Below are positions 1 through 8,722 of a DNA stretch of 64,000 bases, one piece after another. Below the pieces are notes generated by a model. The model was not told the origin of the DNA. It ran no database searches and worked only from the letters and a program-made list of their open reading frames with translations. Every line of letters starts with the position of its first letter. Position 1 is the first letter of the stretch. The DNA comes from Microbispora amethystogenes (lineage in GTDB: Bacteria; Actinomycetota; Actinomycetes; Streptosporangiales; Streptosporangiaceae), in contig NZ_BOOB01000024.1 in NCBI RefSeq assembly GCF_016863015.1, positions 62,001 through 126,000 of the forward strand. Reading direction: 5' to 3'. The translations under genes were made by a program, and so were the position numbers.

Positions 1-1
1 G

Positions 2-2038
2 AACGTCAGCGTCGACAACCTCGGTGACCCGATCAGCGGCTGGAAGCTGACCTGGTCGTTCGGCGCGGGCCAGACCGTCACCCAGCTCTGGAACGGCAGC
101 TACACCCAGTCGGGCGCGCAGGTCACCGTCACCGACGCCGGCTACAACGCCTCCATCCCCACCGGCGGCTCGGCCGGCTTCGGCTTCAACGGCTCGTCGA
201 CCGGTTCCAACCCCGTCCCTGCGAACTTCGCCCTCAACGGCACCCCCTGCACCGGCGCCGTCAGCAGCCCGTCGGCGAGCCCCACCCGGTCGCCCAGCGC
301 GAGCCCGAGCGCGTCCCCCTCACAGAGCCCGTCGCCCAGCGCCTCGCCGAGCGCCTCGCCCAGTCCCTCGCCGAGCCCTTCGGTCAGCCCCTCGGGCAGC
401 CCGCCTCCCACGAACCCCGTGGGCAAGGTGCTCACCGTGGCCGCCGGCTCCCCGTTCCGGCCGGTCACCCACGTCGCGACCGGCGGCCTGTACGGCCTGG
501 CGGAGAACGGCAAACCGGCGGACTCGACCCTGCTGCCGCTGAAGGTCAACTCGTTGACGCAGCCGGCCCCCGGGGTGGGACAGCGGCCCAACGGCCAGCC
601 GCCCGGCGGAGACTCGCTGCTGGTGGCGCCGCAGGCCACCCGGGTCGGCGCGGGGGAGTACATCCGGATGCCGGACATCTACTCCAACTTCCCCTACCAG
701 TGGGTGAGCTGGAACGACTGGCTCGCCAAGGTGGACACGATGGTCCGCGCCCGGCTGAACGCCACCTCGGTGAGCAACATCCTCGGCTGGGAGCTGTGGA
801 ACGAGCCGGACTGGACGTGGAAGACCGCCAACGCCGGGGCCTTCAACGACGGCTGGACGCGCACCTTCCGGGCGGTGCGGGCGCTGGACACCACGACGCC
901 GATCGTGGGGCCGAGCATCTCCTACTACAACCGCTCGTGGCTGTCGTCGTTCCTCAGCAGCGCCAAGGCGGCCGGCACGCTGCCGGACATCATCTGCTGG
1001 CATGAGCTGGGCAGCCCCAACAACATCGCCGCCAACATCGCCGACTACCGCGCGCTGGAGTCGTCGCTGGGCATCAGCCCCCGGCGGATCTCGATCAACG
1101 AGTACGCCGCGACGAGCGAGGTGGACGTCCCCGGCCGGATCGCCAGCTACGTGGCCAAGTTCGAGCGGGCCGGGGTGGAGTCGGCGCACCGGGCGTTCTG
1201 GTACGAGTTCGGCACCATGAACGGCCTGGTGACCAACAACACCCAGCCCACCGGGACCTGGTGGCTCTACAAGTGGTACGGCGACATGGCCGGCCGGATG
1301 GTCACCACCACCCCGCCGAACCAGACCGGGCTGGACGGCTTCGCCTCCTACGACAGCACCCGCAAGATCGTGAATGTGGTCCTGGGCAACGAGGCCGGCA
1401 CCAACACGGTCCGCCTGACCGGGATCGGCGCGCTCGGCCCCTCCGTCCAGGTGACCGTGGAGTCGACGCACACGCAGAGCCGCTTCACCTCGGCCCCGGC
1501 GGCCACCCCCATCTCCAGCACCGTCTATTGCGTGACCGGTGACCAGCTGCTGGTGATCGTGCCGAACATGGCCGCCTCCGACGGATATCACGTGGTCGTC
1601 CAGCCGGCCGGCGGGGTGCCGTCGTACCAGCAGCGGTACGAGGCGGAGGACGGGTCGGTCTTCCGCGCGCAGCGGCTGACGGCCTCCAGCGCGTCCGAGG
1701 GCGGCTACGTGGGCCGCATCGACAACGCCACGAGCACGCACTCCACCGACAGCTACGTCGACTTCGTGGTGAACGTGCCGACCGCGAGGACGTACACGAT
1801 GACCATCGGCTACGCCAACGGCGGCGGCGCCACCGCCACCCAGGGCCTGGCCGTGAACGGCGGATCGTGGGGCACCGTCAGCTACCCGGCCACCTCCGGC
1901 TGGGGCCAGTTCGGCGCGACCACCGACACCACCGTCAGCCTCAAGGCCGGATACAACGTGATCCGCCTGGCCAAGGGTTCTCCCGGATTCTCCGGTGCGA
2001 CCGGCAACGCCGAACTGGACTACATCCAGCTCAGCTGA
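2..2038 (+). CDS. Secreted multidomain glycoside hydrolase (CBM2 - linker - GH - CBM35), 5' end missing
   Basis: The frame is open from the window edge to TGA, giving 678 visible residues; the signal peptide and the first part of the CBM2 lie upstream of the window. Residues 1-80 read as the C-terminal part of a CBM2 cellulose-binding module (GWKLTWSF, SIPTGGSAGFGF). A Ser/Pro/Ala linker follows (about 241-420 in DNA). The catalytic region has the clan-A signature: ELWNEPDW, whose Glu would be the acid/base, and SINEYA, whose Glu would be the nucleophile; it looks GH39-like. The last 130 residues are a CBM35/CBM6-type beta-sandwich (YEAEDG ... ELDYIQLS). Role: extracellular hydrolysis of plant polysaccharide. 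The exact GH family and substrate are inference. It is convergent with the arabinoside uptake operon, so a shared nutritional role is plausible. Confidence 0.85.
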   Translation, partial: NVSVDNLGDPISGWKLTWSFGAGQTVTQLWNGSYTQSGAQVTVTDAGYNASIPTGGSAGFGFNGSSTGSNPVPANFALNGTPCTGAVSSPSASPTRSPSASPSASPSQSPSPSASPSASPSPSPSPSVSPSGSPPPTNPVGKVLTVAAGSPFRPVTHVATGGLYGLAENGKPADSTLLPLKVNSLTQPAPGVGQRPNGQPPGGDSLLVAPQATRVGAGEYIRMPDIYSNFPYQWVSWNDWLAKVDTMVRARLNATSVSNILGWELWNEPDWTWKTANAGAFNDGWTRTFRAVRALDTTTPIVGPSISYYNRSWLSSFLSSAKAAGTLPDIICWHELGSPNNIAANIADYRALESSLGISPRRISINEYAATSEVDVPGRIASYVAKFERAGVESAHRAFWYEFGTMNGLVTNNTQPTGTWWLYKWYGDMAGRMVTTTPPNQTGLDGFASYDSTRKIVNVVLGNEAGTNTVRLTGIGALGPSVQVTVESTHTQSRFTSAPAATPISSTVYCVTGDQLLVIVPNMAASDGYHVVVQPAGGVPSYQQRYEAEDGSVFRAQRLTASSASEGGYVGRIDNATSTHSTDSYVDFVVNVPTARTYTMTIGYANGGGATATQGLAVNGGSWGTVSYPATSGWGQFGATTDTTVSLKAGYNVIRLAKGSPGFSGATGNAELDYIQLS

Positions 2039-2060
2039 GTCGCGCCGGCACACCCGACCG

Positions 2061-2087
2061 CCCGCGCCGGCAGCACGCCGGCGCGGG
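2061..2087. terminator. Stem-loop between convergent genes
   Basis: A perfect 11-bp inverted repeat (CCCGCGCCGGC / GCCGGCGCGGG) with a 5-nt loop lies between the glycosidase stop and the permease stop. There is no T-run, as is usual in high-GC actinomycetes. Its place between convergent genes suggests a bidirectional terminator. Confidence 0.55.
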
Positions 2088-2136
2088 CGGCCGCCGTCAT
2101 CAGGCCGCTGTCACCAGGCCGCCGTCATCAGGCGGG

Positions 2137-2958
2137 TCAGTCCTTGACGGCTCCCGCGGTCACTCCGGCGGCGACGTAGCGCTGCGCGAGGACGAGGAGC
2201 ACGGTGGCGGGGATCGAGGCGATCACGGCGGTGGCCATGATGGCGTTCCACTGCTGGTTGTTGTTGCCGATGTAGTGGTAGATGCCGAGGGTGATGGGCT
2301 GGTGGTCGCCGCCCTGGTCGAGGGTGCTCGCGAAGACGAAGTCCGACCAGGCCCACAGGAAGGCGAACAGCGACACCGTGATGACCGCGTTGCGGCTGAC
2401 CGGCAGCACGACCGACCAGAAGGTGCGCAGCGCTCCCGCGCCGTCCACGCGGGCCGCCTGCGTGAGCTCTTCGGGGATGCCGGACATGAACGTCGTGAAG
2501 ATCAGCACCGCGAACGGCACCGCCAGCGTGGAGTCGGCCAGGATCAGCCCCGGCACGGTGTTCAGCACGCCCGTGCTGAGGTAGATCGCGTAGAAGCCCA
2601 TCGCCATGATCACACCGGGGATCATCTGCGCGACCAGCAGCAGGAAGCCCAGCACGCCGCCGCCCCGGGGCCGCAGCCTGGCCAGGGAGTAGGCGGCCGG
2701 CGCGGAGACGACCAGCGTCAGGGCGACCGTGCCCAGTCCCACCACCATGCTGGTCGCGAGGTACGGCAGCTGCCGGCCGAGCACCTCGCGGTAGCCCTCC
2801 AGCGTCCCGTTCACGGGGAACCAGTTCGGCGGCGACCTGCGCATGTCCTGGTCCCGCGTGAACGACACATTGATCATCCAGTAGACCGGGAACAGCATCA
2901 GCGCCGTGAACACCACACCCAGGCCGGTGTGCCACCAGCCGCGTCCGCCCGCCCTCAT
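2137..2958 (-). CDS. Carbohydrate ABC transporter permease (MalG/CUT1 type)
   Basis: A 273-aa integral membrane protein with about six hydrophobic segments. The N-terminal helix ends in FPVYWMINVSF. The EAA-type cytoplasmic loop (EELTQAARVDGAGALRTFW) contacts the ATPase in this family. It is the inner-membrane partner of the permease encoded just upstream, and the two genes overlap by ATGA (start at 2958, upstream stop at 2955). No ATPase gene lies in the locus. In actinomycetes such CUT1 systems commonly share an MsiK-like ATPase encoded elsewhere. The substrate is inferred from the neighbouring GH127 enzyme to be an arabinose-containing oligosaccharide. Confidence 0.92.
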   Translation of the reverse strand: MRAGGRGWWHTGLGVVFTALMLFPVYWMINVSFTRDQDMRRSPPNWFPVNGTLEGYREVLGRQLPYLATSMVVGLGTVALTLVVSAPAAYSLARLRPRGGGVLGFLLLVAQMIPGVIMAMGFYAIYLSTGVLNTVPGLILADSTLAVPFAVLIFTTFMSGIPEELTQAARVDGAGALRTFWSVVLPVSRNAVITVSLFAFLWAWSDFVFASTLDQGGDHQPITLGIYHYIGNNNQQWNAIMATAVIASIPATVLLVLAQRYVAAGVTAGAVKD

Positions 2959-3941
2959 GCCGTTCCCTGCCTTCGCTGCACGCGGATGTAGACGAGCCCG
3001 AAGACCAGCGCGATGACGATCAGCAGGTTGCCGACCGCGGCGCCGGGCCCGAACGCCGGGAGCAGGTTGCCGAACCCCAGCCGGTACGACCAGGTCGCCA
3101 GCGTCGTGGAGGCTCCGCTGGGCCCGCCCTTCGTCATGATCCAGATGATGTCGAACACCTTGAGCGTGTAGACGAGCCCGAGCAGCAGCGTGATCGCCGA
3201 GACCGGCCGCAACAGGGGGAACGTCACCCGCCGGAACCGCGTCCAGCCCGTCGCCCCGTCGATCTCGGCCGCCTCGTGGACCTGCGCCGGGATCGCCTGC
3301 AGGCCGCTGTGGAGCACCACGAGGTTGAACGGGATGCCGATCCAGATGTTGGCGATGGTGACCGACCACAGCGCCCAGTCCGGCGAGGTCAGCCAGTGGA
3401 CCGGAACCAGGCCGACCGCGCCGAGGACGGCGTTGACGACGCCCGAGTCGCTGTTGAGCATCCACGACCAGGTCGAGGACGACACGATCAGCGGCAGCAG
3501 CCACGGCACCAGGAACAGCGCCCGCAGCGTCGCCGACAACCGGAAGCGCCGGGTGAAGAACATCGCCAGCGCGAGCCCGATGGTGAACTGGAAGACCAGC
3601 GACACCACGGTGAACACCACCGTGTGCCACAGCGCGGGCCCGAACGTCGCGTCGCGGACGACCTTCAGATAGTTGGCGAGCCCGGTGAACGGCGCGTCGC
3701 CCCGTACGAACGACCGCACGGTGTAGTCGCGCAGGCTCAGCTCGACGTTGCGGTAGAGCGGATAGGCGTAGAACGCGAGCAGGTAGACCACCAGGGGCGT
3801 GAGAAACGCCCAGGCCGCCCACTGGCCCGGCCGGTTCCGGCGCGTGAGCGCCCGGCGGACACCGCCCTGCCCGCGCGCCGGGGCCCGCTCCCGCCGGTCG
3901 CCCGCCGGCGGGGGAGCCGGCGTCCGTGTGGCGTGTTCCAT
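2955..3941 (-). CDS. Carbohydrate ABC transporter permease (MalF/CUT1 type)
   Basis: A 328-aa protein. A charged, Pro/Arg-rich cytoplasmic N-terminus of about 40 residues is followed by six membrane helices (for example WAFLTPLVVYLLAFYAYPL). An EAA loop (HEAAEIDGATGWTRFRRVTFP) is present. The ATG at 3941 is chosen because it starts the conserved N-terminal pattern and sits 65 bp after the binding-protein stop. It forms the heteromeric channel with the downstream permease through a 4-bp overlap. The operon order GH127, binding protein, MalF, MalG is typical of LacI-controlled oligosaccharide importers. Confidence 0.92.
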   Translation of the reverse strand: MEHATRTPAPPPAGDRRERAPARGQGGVRRALTRRNRPGQWAAWAFLTPLVVYLLAFYAYPLYRNVELSLRDYTVRSFVRGDAPFTGLANYLKVVRDATFGPALWHTVVFTVVSLVFQFTIGLALAMFFTRRFRLSATLRALFLVPWLLPLIVSSSTWSWMLNSDSGVVNAVLGAVGLVPVHWLTSPDWALWSVTIANIWIGIPFNLVVLHSGLQAIPAQVHEAAEIDGATGWTRFRRVTFPLLRPVSAITLLLGLVYTLKVFDIIWIMTKGGPSGASTTLATWSYRLGFGNLLPAFGPGAAVGNLLIVIALVFGLVYIRVQRRQGTA

Positions 3942-3966
3942 GCTTTCCCTCGTCTGACTCTGACGG

Positions 3967-3982
3967 CCGGGCACAGGCCCGG
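3967..3982. promoter_or_regulatory. Short stem-loop between binding-protein and permease genes
   Basis: A 6-bp GC-only inverted repeat (CCGGGC / GCCCGG, 4-nt loop) lies in the 65-bp gap after the binding-protein stop. Stem-loops here often give partial termination or mRNA stability, so that binding protein exceeds permease. The function in this case is inference. Confidence 0.35.
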
Positions 3983-4006
3983 AGCGGCGCCCCGGGCCGG
4001 TGGCAC

Positions 4007-5296
4007 CTACTGGGTGGCGCTCGCCGCCGCGGTCTGGGCGGCGGCCAGCGCCTCCTGCGGCGGCTGCGATCCGCTCAACGCGGCCTGCGTCGCCTTCCAC
4101 AGGGGCTCGGAGATCTTGGGGTACTTCGTGCCGAGGTTGTCGCTGGTGCGGCCCTTGGCCGCCTTGACCGCCTCCACCCACACCTTCAGGTCCGGGTTCT
4201 GCTCCACCTGCTTCGCCTGCACCTCCTCGGTCGGGGCGATGTACGACAAGGTGGTGTCGGTGGCCAGGGAGTTGTCGGTGCTGGCCAGGCAGGTCACCAG
4301 CTTCTGGGAGACGGCGTAGCGGGCCGTGTCCTGCTGCACCGGGATGCTCACGAACTCGCCGCCGGTCGGGGCGGGTGCGGTGCCGCCGTCCTTGGCGGGG
4401 ATCGGGATGATGCCGTACGGGAACCCGGCCTTCTTCGCGTTGGCGAGCTGCCAGGTGCCGTTCTCGGCGAAGGCGAAGTCGCCGGTCGCGAACTCCTGCC
4501 AGCTGGTCGTCTGGGTGTTGTTGATCACCGAGTTGGGGGCGTACCCCTTCTTCACCCAGTCGGTCCACAGCGACAGCGCCGCGACGCCCTCCGGCGAGTC
4601 CAGCTTGGTCAGGTTCGCGCCGGAGCCCCAGAACCAGGGCAGGAACTGGAAGCTGCCCTCCTCGGTGCCGATCGCGGAGAACGTGATGCCCTTCTTGCCC
4701 GCCGCCTTCACCTTCTCCAGCGCCGCCGTCAGCGACGCCCAGTCCCTGACGCCGTCGGCGTCCACCCCGGCCTTCTTCAGCACGTCCTTGTTGTAGTACA
4801 GCGCGAGCGTGTTGGCCCCGATCGGGATGCCGTACGTCTTGCCGCCGATCTGGCCCGCCGCGAGCAGGTTCGGCGAGGCGGCCGAGGTGTCGATCTTCGT
4901 CTCGTCCGTCGAGGTCAGCACCCCCGCCTCGGCCAGGGTCGAGACGACCGGGTTGTCCACGATGAGCACGTCCGGCGAGTTGCCCTGCTGCGCCGCGAGC
5001 AGCGCCTTGTTGGTCAGGTCGGTGGTGTCGTAGCCGGTCCGCTTGACGGTCACCCCGGCCTGCGTCCCGCACTGGCCGAGCAGCTTCACCCAGTCGGAGG
5101 AGTCGTCGAACTGCGGGTACGGATCCCAGATCGTGTACGTCCCGCCCCCGGCCGCCTGGCTCGCGCCGCCCGCCGGAGCGTCACCCGCCGGAGCGTCGCC
5201 GCCGGAGGATCCGGAGCACGCGGTCAGGCCGCCCGCGACGGTGAGGACCACCAGGCCCAGGCCGGCGACGCGCCGTCTCCTGTCAAGGCTTTCCAT
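4007..5296 (-). CDS. ABC transporter sugar-binding lipoprotein (family 1 SBP)
   Basis: A 429-aa extracellular solute-binding protein. Its N-terminus is a lipoprotein signal: RRRR, a hydrophobic stretch, then a GLTAC lipobox with the acylated Cys near residue 27. A flexible Gly/Ala/Asp-rich tether follows, then the SBP fold (TYTIWDPYPQF, NSPDVLIVDNPVV, TYGIPIGANTLALYYN, WQEFATGDFAFAENGTW). The ATG at 5296 is preceded by AGGGAG at good spacing. The protein would capture the oligosaccharide at the membrane surface and pass it to the two permeases downstream. Substrate specificity cannot be read from sequence; the GH127 context suggests arabinosides. Confidence 0.92.
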   Translation of the reverse strand: MESLDRRRRVAGLGLVVLTVAGGLTACSGSSGGDAPAGDAPAGGASQAAGGGTYTIWDPYPQFDDSSDWVKLLGQCGTQAGVTVKRTGYDTTDLTNKALLAAQQGNSPDVLIVDNPVVSTLAEAGVLTSTDETKIDTSAASPNLLAAGQIGGKTYGIPIGANTLALYYNKDVLKKAGVDADGVRDWASLTAALEKVKAAGKKGITFSAIGTEEGSFQFLPWFWGSGANLTKLDSPEGVAALSLWTDWVKKGYAPNSVINNTQTTSWQEFATGDFAFAENGTWQLANAKKAGFPYGIIPIPAKDGGTAPAPTGGEFVSIPVQQDTARYAVSQKLVTCLASTDNSLATDTTLSYIAPTEEVQAKQVEQNPDLKVWVEAVKAAKGRTSDNLGTKYPKISEPLWKATQAALSGSQPPQEALAAAQTAAASATQ

Positions 5297-5367
5297 GTCG
5301 ATCTCCCTTTCGACGGCCGGCGTCCGGCCGATGTCATCGCGTTCTCCGATGCGGCGCGGCCGCGCGG

Positions 5368-7347
5368 TCATCCGGTGGCGGCGACCGGGATCCAGACCCG
5401 CATCGGGCCCTCGCTCCGGTTGCCCCACAGGAAGTACGGCACCGCCGTGAGGGTGAGCGGGGCGCTGTGACGCTCCCTCGCGGGCGCGTCGGCGTACAGG
5501 GAGGCGCCGGGCTCGGCGAGCCTGCCGCCGGCGGTGAGGACGACCGGGAAGTCCGGCAGGTCCTCGCGGCGCCCCGCCTCGACGGGGACGGCGGGGTCGA
5601 GCCGCACGTCCTCCAGCACCGTGCCGGGCGGCAGGTCGGCCTGCTCCAGGCAGTAGACGAGCGGCCCCCGGGCCAGGGCGACGCAGCCGCGCACCGCGTC
5701 CACCCGGGGATGCGCGGTCACCCGCCGGACCGGCATCTCCAGGTCGAGGACGACCGTCGTGCCCGGCGCCCAGACCCGGGTGAGCCGTACGTAGCCGTCC
5801 CGGGCGGGGGCCGTCACCGGGCCGCCGCCGATCCGGACCGCGTACGCGTCGCACCAGTCCGGCACGCGCAGCGCGAGCGTCCAGGGGGTGTCGGCCTCGG
5901 ACGTCACGGTGAGCTCGATCCGGCCCTGCCAGGGGTATTCGGTGCGCACGTCCACCCGCACGGCGGAGCCCGCGACCTCGGCGGTCACGCTGCCCGCGGC
6001 GTACAGGTGGATCTGCAGGCCGTCGCCCGCGGCCGTGGCCAGATAGCCGTGCAGCGAGGCCATCAGCCGGGCGATGTTGGGCGGGCAGCAGGCGCAGGAG
6101 TACCACGGCAGCCGCCGCGCCTGCGCCTCCTCCCCGGAGCCGGTGTGGCCCGTGCGCGACTGCAGGGGGTTGGAGTAGAAGAAACGCCTTCCGTCGAGGG
6201 ACACGGCGACGGCGACCGCGTTGTACAGCGCCCGCTCCATCTCGTCGGCGTACCGGGCGCGGCCGGTCGCCAGCAGCAGCCGCCAGTTCCACTGGAAGCT
6301 CGCGATCGCCGCGCAGGTCTCGGCGTACGCCCGGTCCGGCGGCAGTTCGTACGGATCGCCGTACGCCTCGTCGCGGTGGCGCGACCCGTGCGCCCCGGTC
6401 ACGTAGGTGCGCCGGTGCACGGCGTCCTCCCACAATCGCTCCGCCGCGTCCAGCAGCGTGTGGTCGCCGGTCTCCACGCCGACGTCGACCATCCCGGCGA
6501 GGAGATAGAGCTGTCGTACCGCGTGCCCGGTGACCTCCGCCGCCTCGCGTACGGGCACGTGGTCCTGGTAGTACGCGGGGCCGAACCGGCCGGGCCCGAG
6601 CAGTCCCCGTCCGCGCAGGTCGAGGAACCGGCGGGCCAGGTCGAGGTAGGGCCGGTGCCCGGTCAGCCGGTACAGCTCGGCGAGCGCGGTCTCGATCTCC
6701 GGGTGCCCGCAGACCTCCTCGGCGCCACCCGGCCCGAAACGCTCCACCAGCAGGTCGGCGAAACGGCGCGCGACGGCCGCCAGGTCCGGGCTCACGCCGG
6801 TCCTGGCGGCGGCGACGGCGGCCTGGACGAGGTGACCGGCGCAGTACAGCTCGTGGCTCCACTCCGGCCTGCGCCAGCGTTCGTCCGGCGCGGCGACGGT
6901 GAAGTAGGAGTTGAGGTAGCCGTCCGGTCCCTGGGCGCGGGCGAGCAGCGTGGTCGTGTCGTCGACGAACGACCGCAGCGAGGCGTCGCCGGGCGAGGAG
7001 GCGAGCTCCCAGGCCGCGCCCTCCAGCGTCTTGTGGACGTCGGAGTCGGCGAACCACATGCCCGCGAAGGCGTCGCCGGACTCGCCCGCCGCCGCGCGGA
7101 GGTTGGCGATGTTGCCGTGGGCGTGCAGGTTGTCCACGCAGTGCGGGATCGTGTCCTCGGCGTTGCGCCGCTGCCACCGCCCCAGCAGGCCGCCGGGGTC
7201 CAGCCGGGCCTCGTGCACGCCGAGCGGCCGCAGCGCGACGACGGCGCCGGGCCGCGGGGCGACAGGTGCGACCGGTGCGACCGGTGCGGTGGGCTCCCGA
7301 GGGCCGAGGCCGGGGGGCGGGGGGTCTGACAGCTTCTGCTCGGTCAT
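5368..7347 (-). CDS. GH127 beta-L-arabinofuranosidase (DUF1680 family)
   Basis: A 659-aa protein with the (alpha/alpha)6 barrel pattern of GH127. The zinc/thiol catalytic signature is intact: AETCA supplies a Glu and a Cys, and YSCACCPPNI supplies the Cys pair, one of which is the nucleophile in characterised GH127 enzymes such as HypBA1. There is no signal peptide, so cleavage should occur in the cytoplasm after import by the downstream ABC system. It is the first gene of the operon, divergent from the LacI regulator. I chose the ATG at 7347 (MTEQKL); an in-frame start further upstream would add about 28 atypical residues. The family removes beta-L-arabinofuranose from plant glycoproteins and arabinosides. 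Confidence 0.88.
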   Translation of the reverse strand: MTEQKLSDPPPPGLGPREPTAPVAPVAPVAPRPGAVVALRPLGVHEARLDPGGLLGRWQRRNAEDTIPHCVDNLHAHGNIANLRAAAGESGDAFAGMWFADSDVHKTLEGAAWELASSPGDASLRSFVDDTTTLLARAQGPDGYLNSYFTVAAPDERWRRPEWSHELYCAGHLVQAAVAAARTGVSPDLAAVARRFADLLVERFGPGGAEEVCGHPEIETALAELYRLTGHRPYLDLARRFLDLRGRGLLGPGRFGPAYYQDHVPVREAAEVTGHAVRQLYLLAGMVDVGVETGDHTLLDAAERLWEDAVHRRTYVTGAHGSRHRDEAYGDPYELPPDRAYAETCAAIASFQWNWRLLLATGRARYADEMERALYNAVAVAVSLDGRRFFYSNPLQSRTGHTGSGEEAQARRLPWYSCACCPPNIARLMASLHGYLATAAGDGLQIHLYAAGSVTAEVAGSAVRVDVRTEYPWQGRIELTVTSEADTPWTLALRVPDWCDAYAVRIGGGPVTAPARDGYVRLTRVWAPGTTVVLDLEMPVRRVTAHPRVDAVRGCVALARGPLVYCLEQADLPPGTVLEDVRLDPAVPVEAGRREDLPDFPVVLTAGGRLAEPGASLYADAPARERHSAPLTLTAVPYFLWGNRSEGPMRVWIPVAATG

Positions 7348-7432
7348 TCCTGATCTCTCGTGGGGGGAGGCTCGCGGGACGGCGGGCCAGGGAAACGAGG
7401 AAGGGGGGAAATCCGGGGCAGCTGGAAACAAA

Positions 7433-7446
7433 GGAAAACGATTGCC
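7433..7446. promoter_or_regulatory. Candidate LacI-family operator
   Basis: GGAAAACGATTGCC is an imperfect palindrome around a central CG (10 of 14 positions symmetric). It resembles LacI/GalR half-sites and sits in the divergent region between the GH127 gene and its lacI-type regulator. It could serve both promoters. This is inference; no footprint can be read from sequence. Confidence 0.35.
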
Positions 7447-7559
7447 GACAAGTTACCAATGTGAAGTTGGGGCGTCAACACCGCGTTTCCGGCGCGTTAC
7501 CCGTGCTCCATCGCGCTATACAGTGAATGGCGGCAACGTCCCCGGAAACTGGAGGAAAC

Positions 7560-8576
7560 GTGGGGAGACCGGAGCGTCACGCCACTATCGCCGACGTCGC
7601 GGCACTGGCCGGGGTGTCGGTGGGCACGGCCTCCAAAGCGCTCAACGGGCGCGGGTCGCTGCGCGAGGAGACCCGGACGCGGGTTCGCGAGGCCGCCCGG
7701 CAGCTCAGCTTCCAGGCCAACGCCGGCGCGCGGAGCCTGCACTCGGGGCGCACCTACACCGTCGGGATGATCACTACGGACACCATCGGCCGGTTCAGCA
7801 TCCCGGTCCTCATGGGCGCCGAGGACGCGCTCGGCGCCGGGGAGATGTCGGTCTTCCTCTGCGACGGCCGCGACGACCCCATCCGTGAGCAGTACTACGT
7901 CAAAACCCTGCTCAGCCGCCGGGTCGACGGGATCATCGTGACCGGCCGGCGCACCGAGGCGCGCATGTCCATCGGCCCGAACCTGCCCGTTCCCGTGGTG
8001 TACGCCTTCATCAGTTCCGCCGACCCGGGGGACTGCTCGGTGGTTCCCGACGAGGCGGGCGGAGCGCGGAAGGCGGTCGAGCACCTGCTGGCGGTCGGGC
8101 GCACCCGGATCGCCCACGTCACCGGGCCGGAGCATCACAACTCCGCGCGGGTGCGAGCGGCGGCGGCGCTGGAACGGCTGGCCGAGGCGGAGCTCGAACC
8201 GGTCGCGCCGCCGCTGTTCGGCGGCTGGAGCGAGGCGTGGGGCCGGCAGGCCGTCGGAATCCTGCTGGCGGGCCGGGCGGAGTTCGACGCCGTCTTCTGC
8301 GGCAGCGACCAGATCGCCCGCGGGGTGAGCGACGCGCTGCGCGCCGCCGGGCGGCGGGTCCCGCAGGACGTCGCCCTCGTCGGTTTCGACAACTGGGACG
8401 TCATGACCGAGGGCGCCCAGCCACCGCTGACCAGCGTCGACATGGATCTCGAAGGTCTGGGCCGGTCGGCGGCCGAGATGCTGCTGTCCGCCATCAACGG
8501 CACCGCCTCTCCGGGCCGGCACGAGCACCCCTGCCGGCTCGTGGTGCGCGAGTCGACCATCGTGCCGCTCGCATAA
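7560..8576 (+). CDS. LacI-family transcriptional repressor of the arabinoside operon
   Basis: The HTH TIADVAALAGVSVGTASKALNG lies near the N-terminus with a hinge-helix region (AARQLSFQANAGARSLHSG). A periplasmic-binding-protein-like effector domain follows, including GFDNWDVMTEGAQPPLTSV at the C-terminal end. I chose the GTG at 7560 because GGAGG at 7551-7555 fits it. An in-frame ATG at 7527 lacks a ribosome binding site and would prepend 11 non-conserved residues. The product is about 338 aa, normal for the family. It is divergent from the GH127-ABC operon, so it most likely represses that operon until an intracellular sugar ligand appears. Confidence 0.9.
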   Translation: MGRPERHATIADVAALAGVSVGTASKALNGRGSLREETRTRVREAARQLSFQANAGARSLHSGRTYTVGMITTDTIGRFSIPVLMGAEDALGAGEMSVFLCDGRDDPIREQYYVKTLLSRRVDGIIVTGRRTEARMSIGPNLPVPVVYAFISSADPGDCSVVPDEAGGARKAVEHLLAVGRTRIAHVTGPEHHNSARVRAAAALERLAEAELEPVAPPLFGGWSEAWGRQAVGILLAGRAEFDAVFCGSDQIARGVSDALRAAGRRVPQDVALVGFDNWDVMTEGAQPPLTSVDMDLEGLGRSAAEMLLSAINGTASPGRHEHPCRLVVRESTIVPLA

Positions 8577-8581
8577 GCGTG

Positions 8582-8604
8582 CCGGGCCCCGGCGGTGGGG
8601 CCGG
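8582..8604. terminator. Candidate terminator after the LacI-family gene
   Basis: CCGGGCCCC pairs with GGGGCCGG (one bulged G, 6-nt loop) just after the regulator stop. There is no U-tract. The position suits termination before the nitrate operon. Confidence 0.4.
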
Positions 8605-8642
8605 CGGGACGGGACAACGGATGGTCTTCCGGGTACGGTCGG

Positions 8643-8656
8643 AGGACCAAGGTCCC
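8643..8656. promoter_or_regulatory. DosR/DevR/OsdR-like box upstream of narK
   Basis: AGGAC-CAAG-GTCCC matches the GGGAC-N4-GTCCC core of the hypoxia/NO response regulator DosR (DevR; OsdR in Streptomyces) in 9 of 10 arm positions. It lies 66 bp before the narK start. Nitrate genes are known DosR-family targets in mycobacteria and streptomycetes, so context and motif agree. Binding is inference. Confidence 0.5.
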
Positions 8657-8722
8657 TGACATCCCCGCTGTCCGAAAGGAAAGGGTGAGGCGCAAGCAGC
8701 CTCTCCCCCCGGAGGAACGGAA

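Noticed and set aside
142-678. Minus-strand ORF with Gly/Leu/Glu repeats opposite the glycosidase linker
   Set aside because: It is the complement of the Ser/Pro/Ala linker repeats; not a gene.
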